A program made the position numbers and the translations under genes. Below, in pieces: positions 13,601 through 24,600 of a DNA stretch of 64,000 nucleotides. The stretch spans positions 36,702,277 through 36,766,276 of the forward strand of contig CM067066.1 in NCBI GenBank assembly GCA_033980235.1, in the 5' to 3' direction. The number at the start of each line of letters is the position of its first letter. The first letter of the stretch is position 1. Origin of the DNA: Diadema setosum. Its lineage: Eukaryota; Echinodermata; Echinoidea; Diadematoida; Diadematidae. A model generated the notes under the pieces. It did no database searches. It was not told where the DNA came from and saw only the letters and a program-made list of their open reading frames with translations.

Positions 13601-14168
13601 TATAGAGAGCTCACGAGCTTTTAGTTAATAAGAGAGAAAATGTAAGGTCTCTTGCATAATATGTTGTCTCTCGTGAACTCTAATTAGCGAGATTTAGATC
13701 TGCAACGCGAACGCTAAGACGACGCTAATGGGGGGGGGGGGGGGGGATAGTGTTCTGCACATGCGCGACACATAGCCGTTTCTGTTGTCCAACCCAGGAG
13801 GTATATAGTGTCGTCCTAGCGTTCGCGTTGTAGATCCAAAGCACGCCATTATTGGTGTCGCAAGCATGGAAAGTCAAGCTTTCTCTTGAATGATTTCTTT
13901 TTGGGGGGGGCTATATACCTGTCCAGATCACATGGATCACATCAAGGACGTTTGTGGGTGGAAGTGTGTGGGTATTGGCAGTGACTACGATGGCGTCGAT
14001 ACGTAAGTTATTCCTCATAATTATCTTTTTCTCTCTCTTTCTCTCATTCTCTCTCATTCATTAATCCCTCCTGTTTTCGTATCTGATCTAATATCGCATC
14101 CTGTTCATTTTTTTTAATATTTCGTTTTGTCTCTTTCTCAGTCATGCCATATATGCAAACACACACAC

Positions 14169-14235
<67 letters not shown>

Positions 14236-15727
14236 ATTATGTACGTATATAATATAACATATTGTATAGACTTCTGACGTTCAAGTTAACATAGGTCCCG
14301 AGTTGAAGTTTAATGTTCTTTGACGACATGTCTTTTTACCCATAACGTCCCTCCCAACTCGGGTTAAAAAAGGAAAAGGAAGTAAAAAGATGAGGACTTC
14401 TGGCAGTACTGGGTGATGATAACGACATACAGGGTCCTCTGGAAGAGTGACGGTAACACTGAAGAGGCAATACCAAGGATAAAAAGAAGATGCACAATAA
14501 ATATCATGATAGCAGAGAATGCTTTCCAGCCAGCAACAATCCGGTGATTTGATATGGAAATTAGCGTGGTACTGTCGCGATAATGTTTTTTTTTTTTCTT
14601 TGTCACCCCATACGTAGAACATGAAACGGGAACATAACAGTTACTGCCCGCAGTATAAAAGTGAAAATAACATGCAGATTTTAAGACAATATTGTCAGGC
14701 AAAGACCCGCATGATGCATGATAATGTGCACAGCAAAAACCACGTACATTCTGTAAATAAATTTTATCATGTAACTTGTTATGCCTCTGTGTTAGTTTAA
14801 ACTACAAGGCATGTTAACTTGGAACAATGTTTTGGTCAGTCCTCATTCCTTTATTTTCTTTTTTCCATTCTTTTTTTTTTTCTTTCACACGTTGTCTTGG
14901 TAGTGTCCCGACAGGTCTTGAGGACGTGTCGAAGTTCCCGGATCTTATCGCCGAGCTGATCAAACGGGGTTGGACGGAGACCGAGGTGAAGGGCGCCATC
15001 GGAAATAACCTACTGAGAGTCTTCAGAGATGTGGAAGCGGTTAGTCTTTACTCAAAAACCTATTCAGTTTATTTTTCTCCTTTACCTTCTTCTGCAGCTC
15101 GGTCATCATATTTTGTTTTCCATTTATCGCCTCCTAACGCAAACAAAAATCATAAATGCTGAAAGATTGGGACAAGATCGCGTTAATATTACGATTTTGT
15201 AAGAGAAAACAGCACATTGATTATACAGTAGGTGTACAACGGTACTGGGATTTAAATGTTAAGAAAAATCGTAAAATTTGTATCAAGATTCTATTTTAAA
15301 GTACATAATCTCAACGCATAACCAATCCAAGCAGGATCCTTGGTGGTCTGAAAAATCCACACCGCCATAGATAAATGGTATTGCAGTTTTGTCTCCGAGG
15401 ACACACATATTTTCTTTCTATGAGCCTATTAGGTGCAGTAGTTCCTTATTTCTACGAGTTATTGTAGCAACTTTTCCCCCGGATAAATGGGACGGTGAAT
15501 ATGACCTAAGTTGACAGTCAAGACGGTGAATAATTCCTGTTTCTAATATAATCCTTCTTCCTAGTTGGTAAAGTGGATCCCTTTTGTGTTCTTGTGTCCC
15601 GTTTCCGCAGGAGAGAGATAGGCTACAGGAGTCAGTACAGCCTTACGAAAACTCCATGCCTCGAAACAGCGGTGGTGAAGCTACGAATCAGTGCCGCACT
15701 TACGTCTACAACCCTCCATCTACTTAA
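3942..15727 (+). CDS. Membrane (renal-type) dipeptidase gene, nine exons, 5' end missing
   Basis: Zinc-dependent dipeptidase of the M19 family (DPEP-like), which hydrolyses dipeptides and, in vertebrates, cystinyl-bis-glycine and leukotriene D4 at the cell surface. Exons are 3942-4083, 7840-7972, 8962-9112, 11215-11281, 12327-12503, 13183-13291, 13927-14002, 14904-15039 and 15611-15727. All introns are GT-AG and all phases agree, giving 368 visible residues. Family zinc and substrate residues are seen in order: HND, the Glu of [27 protein letters not shown] and GSDYDG. The first exon starts with the last base of a codon before HND (probably the Gly of the usual DGHND), so one or more upstream exons with the signal peptide are missing; I found no convincing candidate in 1-3941. 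The protein stops just after the Cys-Arg-Thr motif and lacks the hydrophobic tail that serves as GPI signal in vertebrate DPEP1, so it may be secreted or held by an N-terminal anchor. Confidence 0.93.
4160..4255 (+). repeat. Interstitial telomere-like TTAGGG repeats
   Basis: Two short runs of (TTAGGG)n, near 4165-4180 and 4228-4250, separated by a short palindrome around AAGGAGCTATAGCTCCTT (4197-4214). They lie inside the dipeptidase intron. Confidence 0.7.
4400..5408 (-). repeat. Left arm: about 19 tandem copies of a 53-bp unit
   Basis: The GTTGTTGAAAC landmark recurs at 4462, 4515 and 4568 and onward, giving a 53-nt period. Units alternate between CGGCAAGTCGA and CGGAAAGTCGA and between GACTTGCTT and GACTCGTTT variants, in patterns that recur over several units. 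Frames stay open by chance because the unit lacks in-frame stops; these are not genes. Confidence 0.9.
5420..6400 (+). repeat. Right arm: about 18 tandem copies of the 53-bp unit, inverted
   Basis: Same unit as the left arm in opposite orientation, with the same variants. The centre of symmetry is near 5409-5422. Confidence 0.9.
6500..7240. other. Dipeptidase intron sequence without recognised gene
   Basis: AT-rich. About 7020-7130 resembles the LINE-3'-end-like repeat also seen near 39363-39540 (shared ATGGGRCCCTAT and AATAATTTGCCC). Confidence 0.4.
7252..7424. mobile_element. Short MITE with CAGGGGCGGATCCAGG termini
   Basis: Ends are inverted: GCAGGGGCGGATCCAGG at the left and CCTGGATCCGCCCCTGC at the right. 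The interior has poly-G/poly-C tracts and GCACGCACCCC against GGGGCGTGCGC. Terminal CAGGG resembles many hAT-type MITEs; flanking target duplication is not clear. Confidence 0.75.
7615..7730. repeat. CA repeat and CTGCAA / CAA repeats
   Basis: (CA)n at 7616-7655 is followed by CTGCAACTGCAA hexamers to about 7715. Intronic, 110 bp before a dipeptidase acceptor. Confidence 0.9.
7840..7972 (+). CDS. Dipeptidase exon, FWAAYTSC segment
   Basis: Encodes [17 protein letters not shown] through the DFVTTAQ end, aligning with the FWSAYV block of the family. The acceptor is TTTTAG| and the donor is CAAG|gtgaga, phase 1. Confidence 0.92.
8722..8776. repeat. (GAAT)n microsatellite
   Basis: About 13 tandem copies of a tetranucleotide, in a dipeptidase intron. 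Confidence 0.9.
8962..9112 (+). CDS. Dipeptidase exon with IGVEGGH metal-site motif
   Basis: Encodes [20 protein letters not shown] and then [13 protein letters not shown]. The Glu of VEGGH bridges the two zinc ions in the family and the His of VTHSC binds substrate. It enters in phase 1 and leaves in phase 2 at TG|gtaaca. Confidence 0.93.
9494..10454. mobile_element. ~1 kb dispersed repeat, copy 1 (CCTCCGCC ... GGCGGAGG)
   Basis: Begins with TATGCCTCCGCC and GTCCGTCCGTCCGT, and ends with ATTATGGCGGAGGCATA then AGTCGCC. It shares this layout and many internal blocks with 40670-41683. Inside are several AGGTCA-type motifs. No coding potential recognised. Class unknown; the short terminal inversion suggests a non-autonomous DNA element. 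Confidence 0.75.
10640..10985. repeat. Degenerate CCGAAGGTT / TCCGAAAA inverted repeat
   Basis: Several copies of CGTTACTCCGAAGGTT and AATCCGAAAA on the left are matched in reverse orientation on the right (CGAACCTTCAGAATAACG, TTCGGATTAACGGACC, TTTCGGATTAAAGAAC). Looks like an old palindromic MITE. Confidence 0.6.
11215..11281 (+). CDS. Dipeptidase short exon ADNW...TEWGM
   Basis: A 67-nt exon that completes Trp and continues [10 protein letters not shown] through DGLTEWGM, matching the WADNW block conserved after NTP in M19 enzymes. Borders are TTTCAG| and ATG|gtaaga. Confidence 0.9.
11530..11645. repeat. Fragment related to the MITE at 47255-47620
   Basis: Shares GATTTTAACTTTCTTGTGAG-like, CCTCTTATGAAATAT and AAATCAAAGTTTATTTGA blocks with one arm of the receptor-intron element. 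Confidence 0.55.
12327..12503 (+). CDS. Dipeptidase exon with two zinc-ligand histidines
   Basis: Encodes [20 protein letters not shown] and [15 protein letters not shown], ending ILERV. The histidines of DLSHV and FSHTSA correspond to the second-zinc ligands of renal dipeptidase. Phase 0 on both sides, borders TACAG| and GTG|gtaaga. Confidence 0.94.
13183..13291 (+). CDS. Dipeptidase exon, VVMVNFY strand
   Basis: Encodes [18 protein letters not shown] through the TLGQIA end, matching the SLVMVNFY strand of the barrel. Borders are TCGCAG| and GCTG|gttagt, phase 1 out. Confidence 0.92.
13690..13840. mobile_element. 150-bp MITE with GATCTGCAACGCGAACGC termini
   Basis: Left TTTAGATCTGCAACGCGAAC and right GTTCGCGTTGTAGATCCAAA are inverted, and continue through CTAAGACGAC against GTCGTCCTAG. 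A poly-G run sits inside. It lies 86 bp before the acceptor of a dipeptidase exon. Confidence 0.75.
13927..14002 (+). CDS. Dipeptidase exon with GSDYDG active-site loop
   Basis: Encodes [20 protein letters not shown] and YDGVD. The Asp of GxDxDG is the conserved catalytic-site aspartate. Borders are GTCCAG| and AC|gtaagt, phase 2 out. Confidence 0.92.
14158..14235. repeat. Compound (AC)n(AT)n microsatellite
   Basis: An AC run at 14159-14210 passes directly into AT repeats to about 14234, in a dipeptidase intron. Confidence 0.92.
14904..15039 (+). CDS. Dipeptidase exon, GLEDVSK...NLLRVF
   Basis: Encodes [20 protein letters not shown] and the [13 protein letters not shown] end, the highly conserved C-terminal helix of the family. 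Borders are TGGTAG| and GCG|gttagt, phase 0 out. Confidence 0.94.
15611..15727 (+). CDS. Dipeptidase terminal exon
   Basis: Starts after CCGCAG| and encodes 38 residues ending [11 protein letters not shown] then TAA. The CRT motif aligns with the end of the folded DPEP domain; no hydrophobic GPI-signal tail follows. Confidence 0.9.
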   Translation, partial: ERDRLQESVQPYENSMPRNSGGEATNQCRTYVYNPPST

Positions 15728-17543
15728 TAAGCTAGAAACTGGACATTAGATTTTGCGATAGGTCGTCAAATTGCGGTTTTTGTTTGTTTGTTTGATTGTT
15801 TGTTTGGTCGTTTGTTTTTTCTTTGTTTTGTTTGTTTTGTTTTGTTTTTTGTTTTTCAAGCCACAAGCAAACCGTGGTTCCTGCAGAGAAAAAGAAAAAA
15901 GGGGGCAGGCTAAAAACAGAGTTTTCACGTGAACCCATTTCATCGCTTCCTCTCCCCCCCCCCCCCCACCCCACCCCCCCCCCCCCCCCCCCCCATTTGT
16001 CCATTCAGGCAATGTGACAGAGCGTCCAAATACACTTAATCATTATAATGATTGTATTTTTGTATTTTAGCCATTGGTAATGGCAGGTGCAAAGAAGTTA
16101 ATTGTCTGAAAATTCTCACAAACTGTTATTATATACACACAAACACTCGCAGTTCTAAGTATTTCAGTTTATCTTCTTTTTTCTTTTTCTTTTTACTCTG
16201 CTATGAACGATGATTCTGATATCGTATAAAAGCATAAAAATATAAAGATATTCTGATTTTAAAATGAGAATGATATGAAAAAATAAGAGTCTCTTGAAAA
16301 GGCCGCTGTATACCTCAAGTTACGGAATATGACGGAGACCAGAGTTTATATACATGGCTGCATAAATTTAAAGGGCCTTTAATTATATTCTGGTAGGGAA
16401 ATCAGGTACTTGACTATATAATACCTTGGTATGATTTGTGTACATGTCTTTGATATGAAATACAAGTGATCAACTGATCGTGTAAAGTCATTAACACGAA
16501 ATAAACAATGCAATTTATTTCATTTACAGCATTCTTGGATTACATTTGCATTTATATTTTATTCCATGTCCCTATGAAGCACCTTTTTTATTGACTTAAT
16601 TGAAGCTACTGTGTAGGTCGGCAAATGTTTATATTGAATGTTTCATGATTTATGAATGTTAAAGGAAAAGTTGTATTGTCAACATCTTTATGGCAGCCAT
16701 AGCAATGCAGTCTATAGGGGTGCGAGTGTGAATCTGTGTGAATAAAATTTTTCACCTTTCCCAACCCAAATACTTTTTTTTTTTTTTTGTCAAGGTAGGC
16801 GATGATCGTACTATGAGCGAGGAAATACATGTACCGTATCACATTAGGTGCCCGCTGATGTCACGTGTGAATTCAAAGTACAGAACATTACATCCATTTA
16901 CATTGTAGAATACAGCTACTCTCAATTCGGTGTTAAGTGTTGGGAAAGAACGAAATATGAAGTACTGTGGAACACAAGCGCGTAATATCCCTCATCTTGC
17001 ATGCATGAACGATATGACTGCACACGTTATTTGTTACATCAGATATACAATCGAAATTATTATTTTTTTAAATGGTGTAATGGATTTCTTAAAAAACTGG
17101 ACACTGAAATCCCAGTTGGCAGGAAGGTAACTCCCTAATTTTGGGTCACTGAAAATGCACGCAGACCAATTTGTCAAATTCTGCAGAATGGCAGATGTTG
17201 TTCAAGAAGTTACTTGTATGATACAAAGATTCCTCAGGGCAATTTTACACATTATATACCTGTATATAATGCACACTATACAAACGAAGATATTTGTGTC
17301 GGCGCACACATCTCACTCTTATGAACATGCACAACTCATATCACATACAAACTCCCCATCACATACATACACACCCACTCACAAAAAGACACATGCAGGT
17401 TCTTAGACTTGGTGCATTACAAACAATTCCATACCACATGCAAATTGGCTATGACACATAAATAAGCTCCAATACAAATAATGTTAGATAGTTCACCTAA
17501 GTCTGACTTCAGCTATTTCTAAGTGTTTGCAACCAATAAAAAC
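15728..17543. other. Dipeptidase 3' flank, no further gene
   Basis: Contains GTTT-rich sequence (15779-15850), a poly-C tract (15954-15994) and otherwise AT-rich sequence. Long apparent ORFs here are low complexity. Confidence 0.5.
16500..16505 (+). promoter_or_regulatory. Candidate polyadenylation signal for dipeptidase
   Basis: First AATAAA found about 0.77 kb after the dipeptidase stop, in AT-rich sequence. Another lies near 16740. Which one is used cannot be told from sequence. Confidence 0.3.
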
Positions 17544-17703
17544 CAGGGCCCATTTCATGAAAGATGTTAGGATAGCAATTCTTGCTGATATAGCAACTTC
17601 CAATAGCAACATACAATCAGGAAGCTGGATTTTTGTCATTTTTGTCAATTGCATTCCAGCAGGAGTTGCTATTGTATCAACTTTTTTATGAAATGGGGCC
17701 CAG
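17544..17703. mobile_element. 160-bp MITE with GGGCCC..TTTCAT termini, copy 1
   Basis: Inverted ends: CAGGGCCCATTTCATGAAA at the left and TTTATGAAATGGGGCCCAG at the right, with inner blocks AGCAACTTC and TTGCTAT. It shares the GGGCCC plus TTTCATAAA terminal signature with 57141-57323. Confidence 0.75.
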
Positions 17704-18316
17704 TATCACTAATTATTGATTAAAAAAAAAAAAAAAAACTTGTGGGTATTTGAACTTGAACTTTGAACTTCCCCAACTTTCTTTCAGACTTTAAAAGATG
17801 TCTACCGCTTTGTTTCTCTGATTTCATATTACAGGATCTCTTATTCCGGTAGTCAATTTGTAGTATATGGTGTGGAATTGTACAGTATATTGAATCTTGG
17901 CCGATATGGTACAGATGACATGCTGAGGGAAAGGAAATTGATGCAAACAGCAGCTTTTTGCCAAGTTTGAGCGGATGACATTAAGAGGTGACTTCCTGTT
18001 GATGTTCACAACAGAAATGAAAATCCAGGTCACAGCCTCGCACAAGGACATGGCTTTTGTGAGTTGAACCTTGTGAGTTGAACCTTACTCCATATTACTA
18101 CACTACCTACATGTACGGTACTCGGCGGTGTATGCATTGTAGTATTCAGTGTGTGTGTGTGTGTGTGGGTGCAGTTGTTGATGCTGTTTTTTATTCCTCC
18201 ATAATACTTATTTCCTAAAAAAAAAAAAAAAAAAAAAAAGCAAACATACAAAACCTTCAACAAAATGGAAAAAAAAAATCACTATCAAGGACAAATGGTT
18301 GCATCTTGTGTCCTAA

Positions 18317-18467
18317 GCTAGCCTTTTGACAAGGCCTCGTAGCTGAGGATTGAGACTAACTCGCCACACTGAGCACAGCGAGAACCGATGAACGCAAGAC
18401 TGAGAGGCTCGCGTTCTCTCGCAGTTAGCCTCTTTTTCAGCCATGAGGCCTCGCCAAAAGGCTATAA
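18317..18467. mobile_element. 150-bp palindromic MITE, TA-flanked
   Basis: CTAGCCTTTTGACAAGGCCT at the left is inverted to AGGCCTCGCCAAAAGGCTA at the right. The middle repeats the symmetry (GAGACTAACTCGC against CGCAGTTAGCCTC). TA flanks fit a Tc1/mariner-type MITE, by inference. Confidence 0.7.
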
Positions 18468-18469
18468 AG

Positions 18470-21070
18470 AAGCAAAACTACGTGTAGTTTTGCCACACTA
18501 AGTAATTTTCTTTGAGCAAACATAAACATGGCAAAATTTATGATCTCTCATTCCTAACTTTTTTTTCTTAAAAGTAGTTCACAAATTATGCATCATTCCA
18601 CACATTGTTTCATAGATATTTACACTTTATTTTCAATACCAAAGTCTCTATATTAGATTAATTTAACTAATTTTATTTCACTTTCAAAGTCAAATAAGAC
18701 TACGAACTTCTTGCACCACGGCAAGCTCCTTATATCTATTAATTCATAAGAATTATTGAAAAAAAAAATCTCATACTTTTATGATTGAAGTAAACTCCTT
18801 GAGAGAGTAGATTCTCTGCAGGTTTCATTAGATGATTGTTCACACTTTACGTACTTGACAATTTGTGCAGTTCATTCACAAGATTCAGACATCTCATGAC
18901 CTTTGTACACACCAAGACTCGAGATTTTACATAATATTTTTATGTACATGTACATCAGCATGCAAGGTGAACATTTCTCAGGAAAGAAACAGACAGTGCT
19001 GCACCACTCATTACTAATGAGAAAGGGATATGAGTCTCTCTTGCTGGCTATTAAACTTCTGTAACAGGATATGTGCTGTTCCTATTCCCACCATCAATTC
19101 AGGATTAGTGGAAAGTTGTGTATGTCCGTTGATTTCCCCCAATGTCAATCTGGGATTGAAAGCTACCACATCACAAATATAGTTTTGTTTCAACAGAACC
19201 ACCAACTTGTCAAGTTTGGTGCACACTTTGGGGACTGCAATTTTGTATTACTACATGTGCTATCCCCCTCCTTTTGTTTTACTGAGTAAACATAATCCTT
19301 TGTTTTGTAACATTTTGCCACAATTCAATGATGCACATTATAGTATTAGTAAGGTAGTAAATATATTCATAACACATATCATTTGTTAACCAACCACCTC
19401 TCAAAACATGGCAAGCTATGAGATTACATATTGCAACATCACTGCACTCCAATTTCTTTTGGTGAACATCCCACATTGATGAAATCTATCAAGGAACTCT
19501 GACTCCATAACAACTAAAACTTGATTTGAAAGAAATTGTTTTCATACAGAGGAGAGATGATGTGCTGTAATAGACTTGTATAAAATGTCACCCTCTGTAT
19601 TACAAGAGTGCAACTGCTAATTTACAATTTTAACAAACACAACGGAAAATTGCCAGCAGTGACACAATGAAGTACAATACCCAGCCTCTGAGCCTCTCAA
19701 TTCTGGTAATGTTATGTTAAATAGTCCAAGGCAGATAAGGCTCACTGAATGAAATATAGAGACTGTTTATGCAGAGGGGAGAAAATGCGTTGTAGCAGAT
19801 CTTTTATTCTCCTCAAATGTTGCAATCTTCATTTAAAGACCGCAACTGCTGATATACAATTTTTGACAAACATGTCAACAAAGCAAAAACAGAGGGATTA
19901 AAACCAACCATCAACTGCACTGCCTTCTGGACCACAATGCTACAACCAGACTATCCCCAATAGCTGATTTCATTCAAACTGTGTGACAATACATGTGATT
20001 CCTGCATATTTTCCAAAAGACTCTGTACAGCAAAACTTCCCCACATCCAACAAGTTTTTCATCAGAGAAGAACTCGTCTTGTGAGACTGAGAGTGTAACC
20101 ATTGCTACTGCTGTCACAAACACTTGCACACAAATACAATCAAATCAGTCTATAGTGACCACCTGTCTTTAATGGCCACTCTTAGTGTCTCCCTTGGGTG
20201 GCCACTGTAAACAGGTTTGACTGTACTGTTAAGTATGAAACATGGTTCTGCACATGTTTAAACTTCCCTTTAGAGTTAAAAGTTACACCAAGTTATCTGG
20301 AGTGCATTCCCAATTTGCACAGCTAATGCACTTGAAATATGCTTGCATTTTATAGTTATGACCTCAAACGTTATGATCATGTTTACAATAAAAAAAAAAA
20401 GGATTATACAGGACAATGATAACGCTGATCAGAAGAGAGTGAAAATGGTTCCTAGAAGCTATGGCCCTAAAAGCCATGCACAGGTTGCATGAGTCTGCAA
20501 TGTTTGGGGAATCATAGACTTCACAAAATATGAAATAATCTTTAACACCAGTTACACACAGTTACAAAACTTAGAAGTAAGTGCTGCATAAATGTCTTTT
20601 GTCAAATTGGTTGGAAAGAATACATATTCACTCGTACATTCCAATATGCACCTGGTTTATACATGACTATTTATGATATTGCTTTCATGAAGATCTATCC
20701 AGTTTTTAGATACCTTACATATCAGTTTCAAGAGGTTGTAACTGTGAACTGGCCAATTGTTCCAATCCCCTTTTACAACCAGGATCAAGTTACGTTGGCA
20801 TTTTATCATTAATTCTAGATCCACCATACCATCTTATCCAGTGACTCACAACATGAAATTTTACTCCTTTTTTTTTGGATAGTTTTGTGTGATGTGTATA
20901 AAAACAGAAACGTAAAATAATGTCATGACTTTTGTTGAGTCAGCTTAATGATACAACGCCCTACATCCCCAAGACTCAAACAGCATCATATGGCTGGAGC
21001 CTGCAACATGAGATGCTAATTTGCATTGCTCAAATCCAATGCCACTGCTTCATATGACACATACAAACTG
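18470..21070 (-). other. Interval 3' of NFS1 without recognised gene
   Basis: AT-rich sequence between the two convergent genes. It could hold the NFS1 3'UTR: AATAAA on the - strand occurs near 19802 and 18623. No exons recognised on either strand. Confidence 0.35.
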
Positions 21071-21083
21071 GAATTTTGAGTTT

Positions 21084-21400
21084 GCAGAGACTCCAACCCA
21101 AAGTACTTTCTGATCTGGAGATTCTCCCGCCTGAAACCCCTAGCAAACGGGAGACTCAAAGTTGATGTGTGCGAAGCGCGAAATTCCCAGGGTTCTAGAT
21201 GCTCTCTGGTGCTATCTAAGGCTTCTTTTTTCAACATACGATAGAAATATGTAAGAAATCCTTTCCAACGGGAGACAAAGAGCCAGGGCGGGAGAAATTA
21301 AATCTCAAACGGGAGAACGGGAGATTTTGCAAAAATGGGTTTTCGGCGGGAGATCTCCCGTCGAAAAGGGGAGAGTTGGAGTCTCTGAGTTTGTGGATTT
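21084..21400. repeat. CGGGAGA-rich inverted repeat
   Basis: CAGAGACTCCAAC at the left is inverted to GTTGGAGTCTCTG at the right. The interior has many GGGAGA / TCTCCC motifs, including GGCGGGAGATCTCCCG. It lies 190 bp downstream of the NFS1 stop, so probably within its 3'UTR. Confidence 0.6.
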
Positions 21401-21590
21401 GAGAAGGCCGACACTTTGACAATAAATAAGGAAGGATTGCAATAATAAAAAAAAAAAAGAAGAAGAAGAAAAAAGAAACCACCAACAGCCTGATGGCATG
21501 GTGCAGAATGTTCATCTGCTGAGAAAGAAACGTCCTGTTGTACGGAAGCAAGTAACCGTCCTGGAAAAGATTGAGAGATTTCTTCATCCA

Positions 21591-21654
21591 CTAGTGCTGT
21601 GTCCACTTGATGGTCTTCAGGTCAATGCCTTCTTGCACCATCTCCCAGAGTGGG
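21591..21654 (-). CDS. NFS1: NFS1 terminal exon
   Basis: Completes Ser and encodes [20 protein letters not shown] then TAG. This tail is nearly invariant in animal NFS1 and contacts ISCU. Confidence 0.95.
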
Positions 21655-24600
21655 CTGACGGAGGAAAATGTATGATATATGATAAAAAGAATCATCAACC
21701 ACATGCTATGTAGAAAAAAACAGTAATATTGCATTTCAATCAACATTGATAACAATTTTTTTACATGTTAATTAACACAGAAGTACTATGTAGTAACAAA
21801 TAATATGGATATAAAGGAGTAATAAAGCTATTGGTCTACTGCTCAGACTTTTAGTTGTTCTATCTTGTCATGTGCAATCCCGATAGACTCTCCTCTCAAT
21901 GTAAAGAGCATTTACAACGGTCCTGTAGAATAAGTACCTAGCATTGAATATTTATTTGTACTTTGCCATCTGCACTTGTATAGTTATTCCAGAAATTTGT
22001 CTTCTGCTTTCACGAAAGAAACTAAGGTGATATGCTCAATTTAAATGTTACTCAAATGTGTTGCTGGCACAAAATGTTCAGTTTCATGCAAGTCCCTGAA
22101 CTAATCACTCAAAAAATACTTGGAAACACAACAGTGTAATTAAAATGCACTTCGTGAAATTCTGATTCATTCAATGAGTAGCATGAATAAGGAGGAAAAC
22201 ACGACACAAAAAGCTGATTCACTCTTGATTTTGACACACGATTGGATTATCTTTTCACTTTCCTGTAAACAAACCAAAAAAAGTTGTAAAATGTCTTATA
22301 GTATTTGTCTCAAATTCATCCCTGCTTTGGCCACACACTGTACAAAAGACACAGCATTACTTCCATCGCTTTCTCAATGCTTTCACTGACCACTGAAGTT
22401 GGATTACTGACTTCACAGTAAATTTCTGGGAACAGTGCATTCCCATTAAAACGAACAAAATCAAAATTCCAGTCAAATCGAAACAAAAATTCAGGCCGTA
22501 ACATTTTCTGCTCTATGTATTTTTATTTGTTTGGTTATAACAAAATGTTGATATAATGACAGAAAACTGCTGGTCCGAGGACCTCGTTATAACGAGAGTC
22601 CACTGTACACGACTCTTTCCTTGCTCATTCCAAGAATGCCACCTTTTCTCCTGATAGTCAGACAGTCAACCTCTTGATTAAACCTCTTTAATATTATCCT
22701 AATCAAACAGCTAGATATATCTTGATCTTGTGTGTGATACTGGAATTGCTGTCCATGGACATGACAAACTTTGGGGCTTTTTTTCTTCACCTCATTTCTC
22801 TGAGTTGTGTAACCTCCTTGATGCATTTCTCTGCAGTGTAGTCAACTTCTTCTTCGGTGGTAAACCTCCCAATACCAAACCTGTGAGAAGACATAACAAA
22901 TACATATCAAATACTCTTGATTTAAATGACATGTACTCTTTGCTCATTATTGTTTGTTTGTTGTTTTCTCAAGTGATTGTCCCTGGCCTCTCTAAGCACT
23001 GTGGAAAACAGCAAACAGCATCTGTGAAGCAAGGCATGAATCACTAATCACTTGGCAAGTTGGTCTCCTCTTATAACTTGTTAGTCCACACAATCAAATC
23101 TAGATTAATATGCATACATATATTTTCAGAATGAGATAAAAGCATATTTTCATAATGGACACAAAGATATCTGTTTGTGGGACTGGATTCAAGACAATTG
23201 GACAAATAAAAATGCTTCCCATCACTGCATTTGTCTCAGCCACTTCAGCACTTCCAATTTCATTCCCTAAAGTAAAACAAACAAACAAACAAACTTTTTA
23301 TCCTATAAAAGTCTGACAGCATATTGCCTGAAGTCATACAATGACATTAAAAGAAAAACCAAGAAATGAAACCATTTACTTCAGGCATTAAGGAGTGTTG
23401 TGTTTTCTGTGTTTCCACTACATAAACAATGGTATTACAGACATGATTTCAGTGCAAAATCAAAGACATTGATGACTCAAAGGTTCTGCCATCAGAGCAC
23501 TGAACTGATAGAAGAGAAACAAAGTCCTGGATAGCCTTTGTCTAAGACAGACCATGGGTAGCTACTGGCTAACTTACCGAATGGAGGAATGAGCCAGGTC
23601 TTCATCGGCACCGATGGCCCTCAGGACGTAGGATGGTTCCAGGGATGCCGAGGTACAGGCACTCCCCGACGACAGGGCCACATCCTTGAGAGCCATCAGC
23701 AGGCTCTCACCCTCCACGTAGGCAAATGAGAGATTGACGCAGCCAGGGTACGTCTCTTCCGGGTCTCCATTGCGGATCACGTTCGACAGGGCAGCGTTTA
23801 TCTTGCTGATCAGACGCTCAGACAGCATGCTGATTCTCTTGTGGTCATACTACGAGGGAAACATACATTCCTTTATTACATGATACCATGCATAATTGTG
23901 AATAAATAAAGCAAAACAATGCAGTTGATATACAATTCCATTCAGATGCAATGAAACAAACCAAATAACATAGTCTACATATATCACTTCAAATATTCCA
24001 CTGGTGATCTTCCAGCTAATATTCTTGAGAAGAAGTTTACTTTCTCTTTAATAATCCTGAGTAGGTGGCTGGTTGTTTTTCTTCACACTGCTATCAGAAT
24101 ATGGATATATACCCTTAAATCCTGCCAAGGAACTGGAGTAGATGGTCTCATGGTGTATAGTAAAGGAAAGCATCTATGCAAATGAACCTACCTCCATCTC
24201 CTGCTGAGCAATCTCACAGGCTGCTCCCATGCCGACCACCAGTGGGGCAGGGAGGGTTCCACTCCTCATCCCCCTCTCCTGCCCACCCCCACTCTGCAGG
24301 GGCTCCACTCGCACTCTTGGCCTGCGACGAACATAGAGGGCACCAATGCCTGATGGATAAAATCAGGAGTACCACACGTTAGATCTTCTCATATCATTGA
24401 ACTTTCCTCAAAATGTTTCTTTGACTCAGTAATCAAATGCATTTTGTATGCCATGATCAAAGAGATTATGATAAAGGTAAGCACAACACAAAGAAGTAAA
24501 AGATGGGGAAACATACCAGCTTATAGCTTATTCACAAAAGAATGACTCTTTTCACAATTAAAACAGTTTAATTCTTCTACTACACTTCGTGTACCACATA

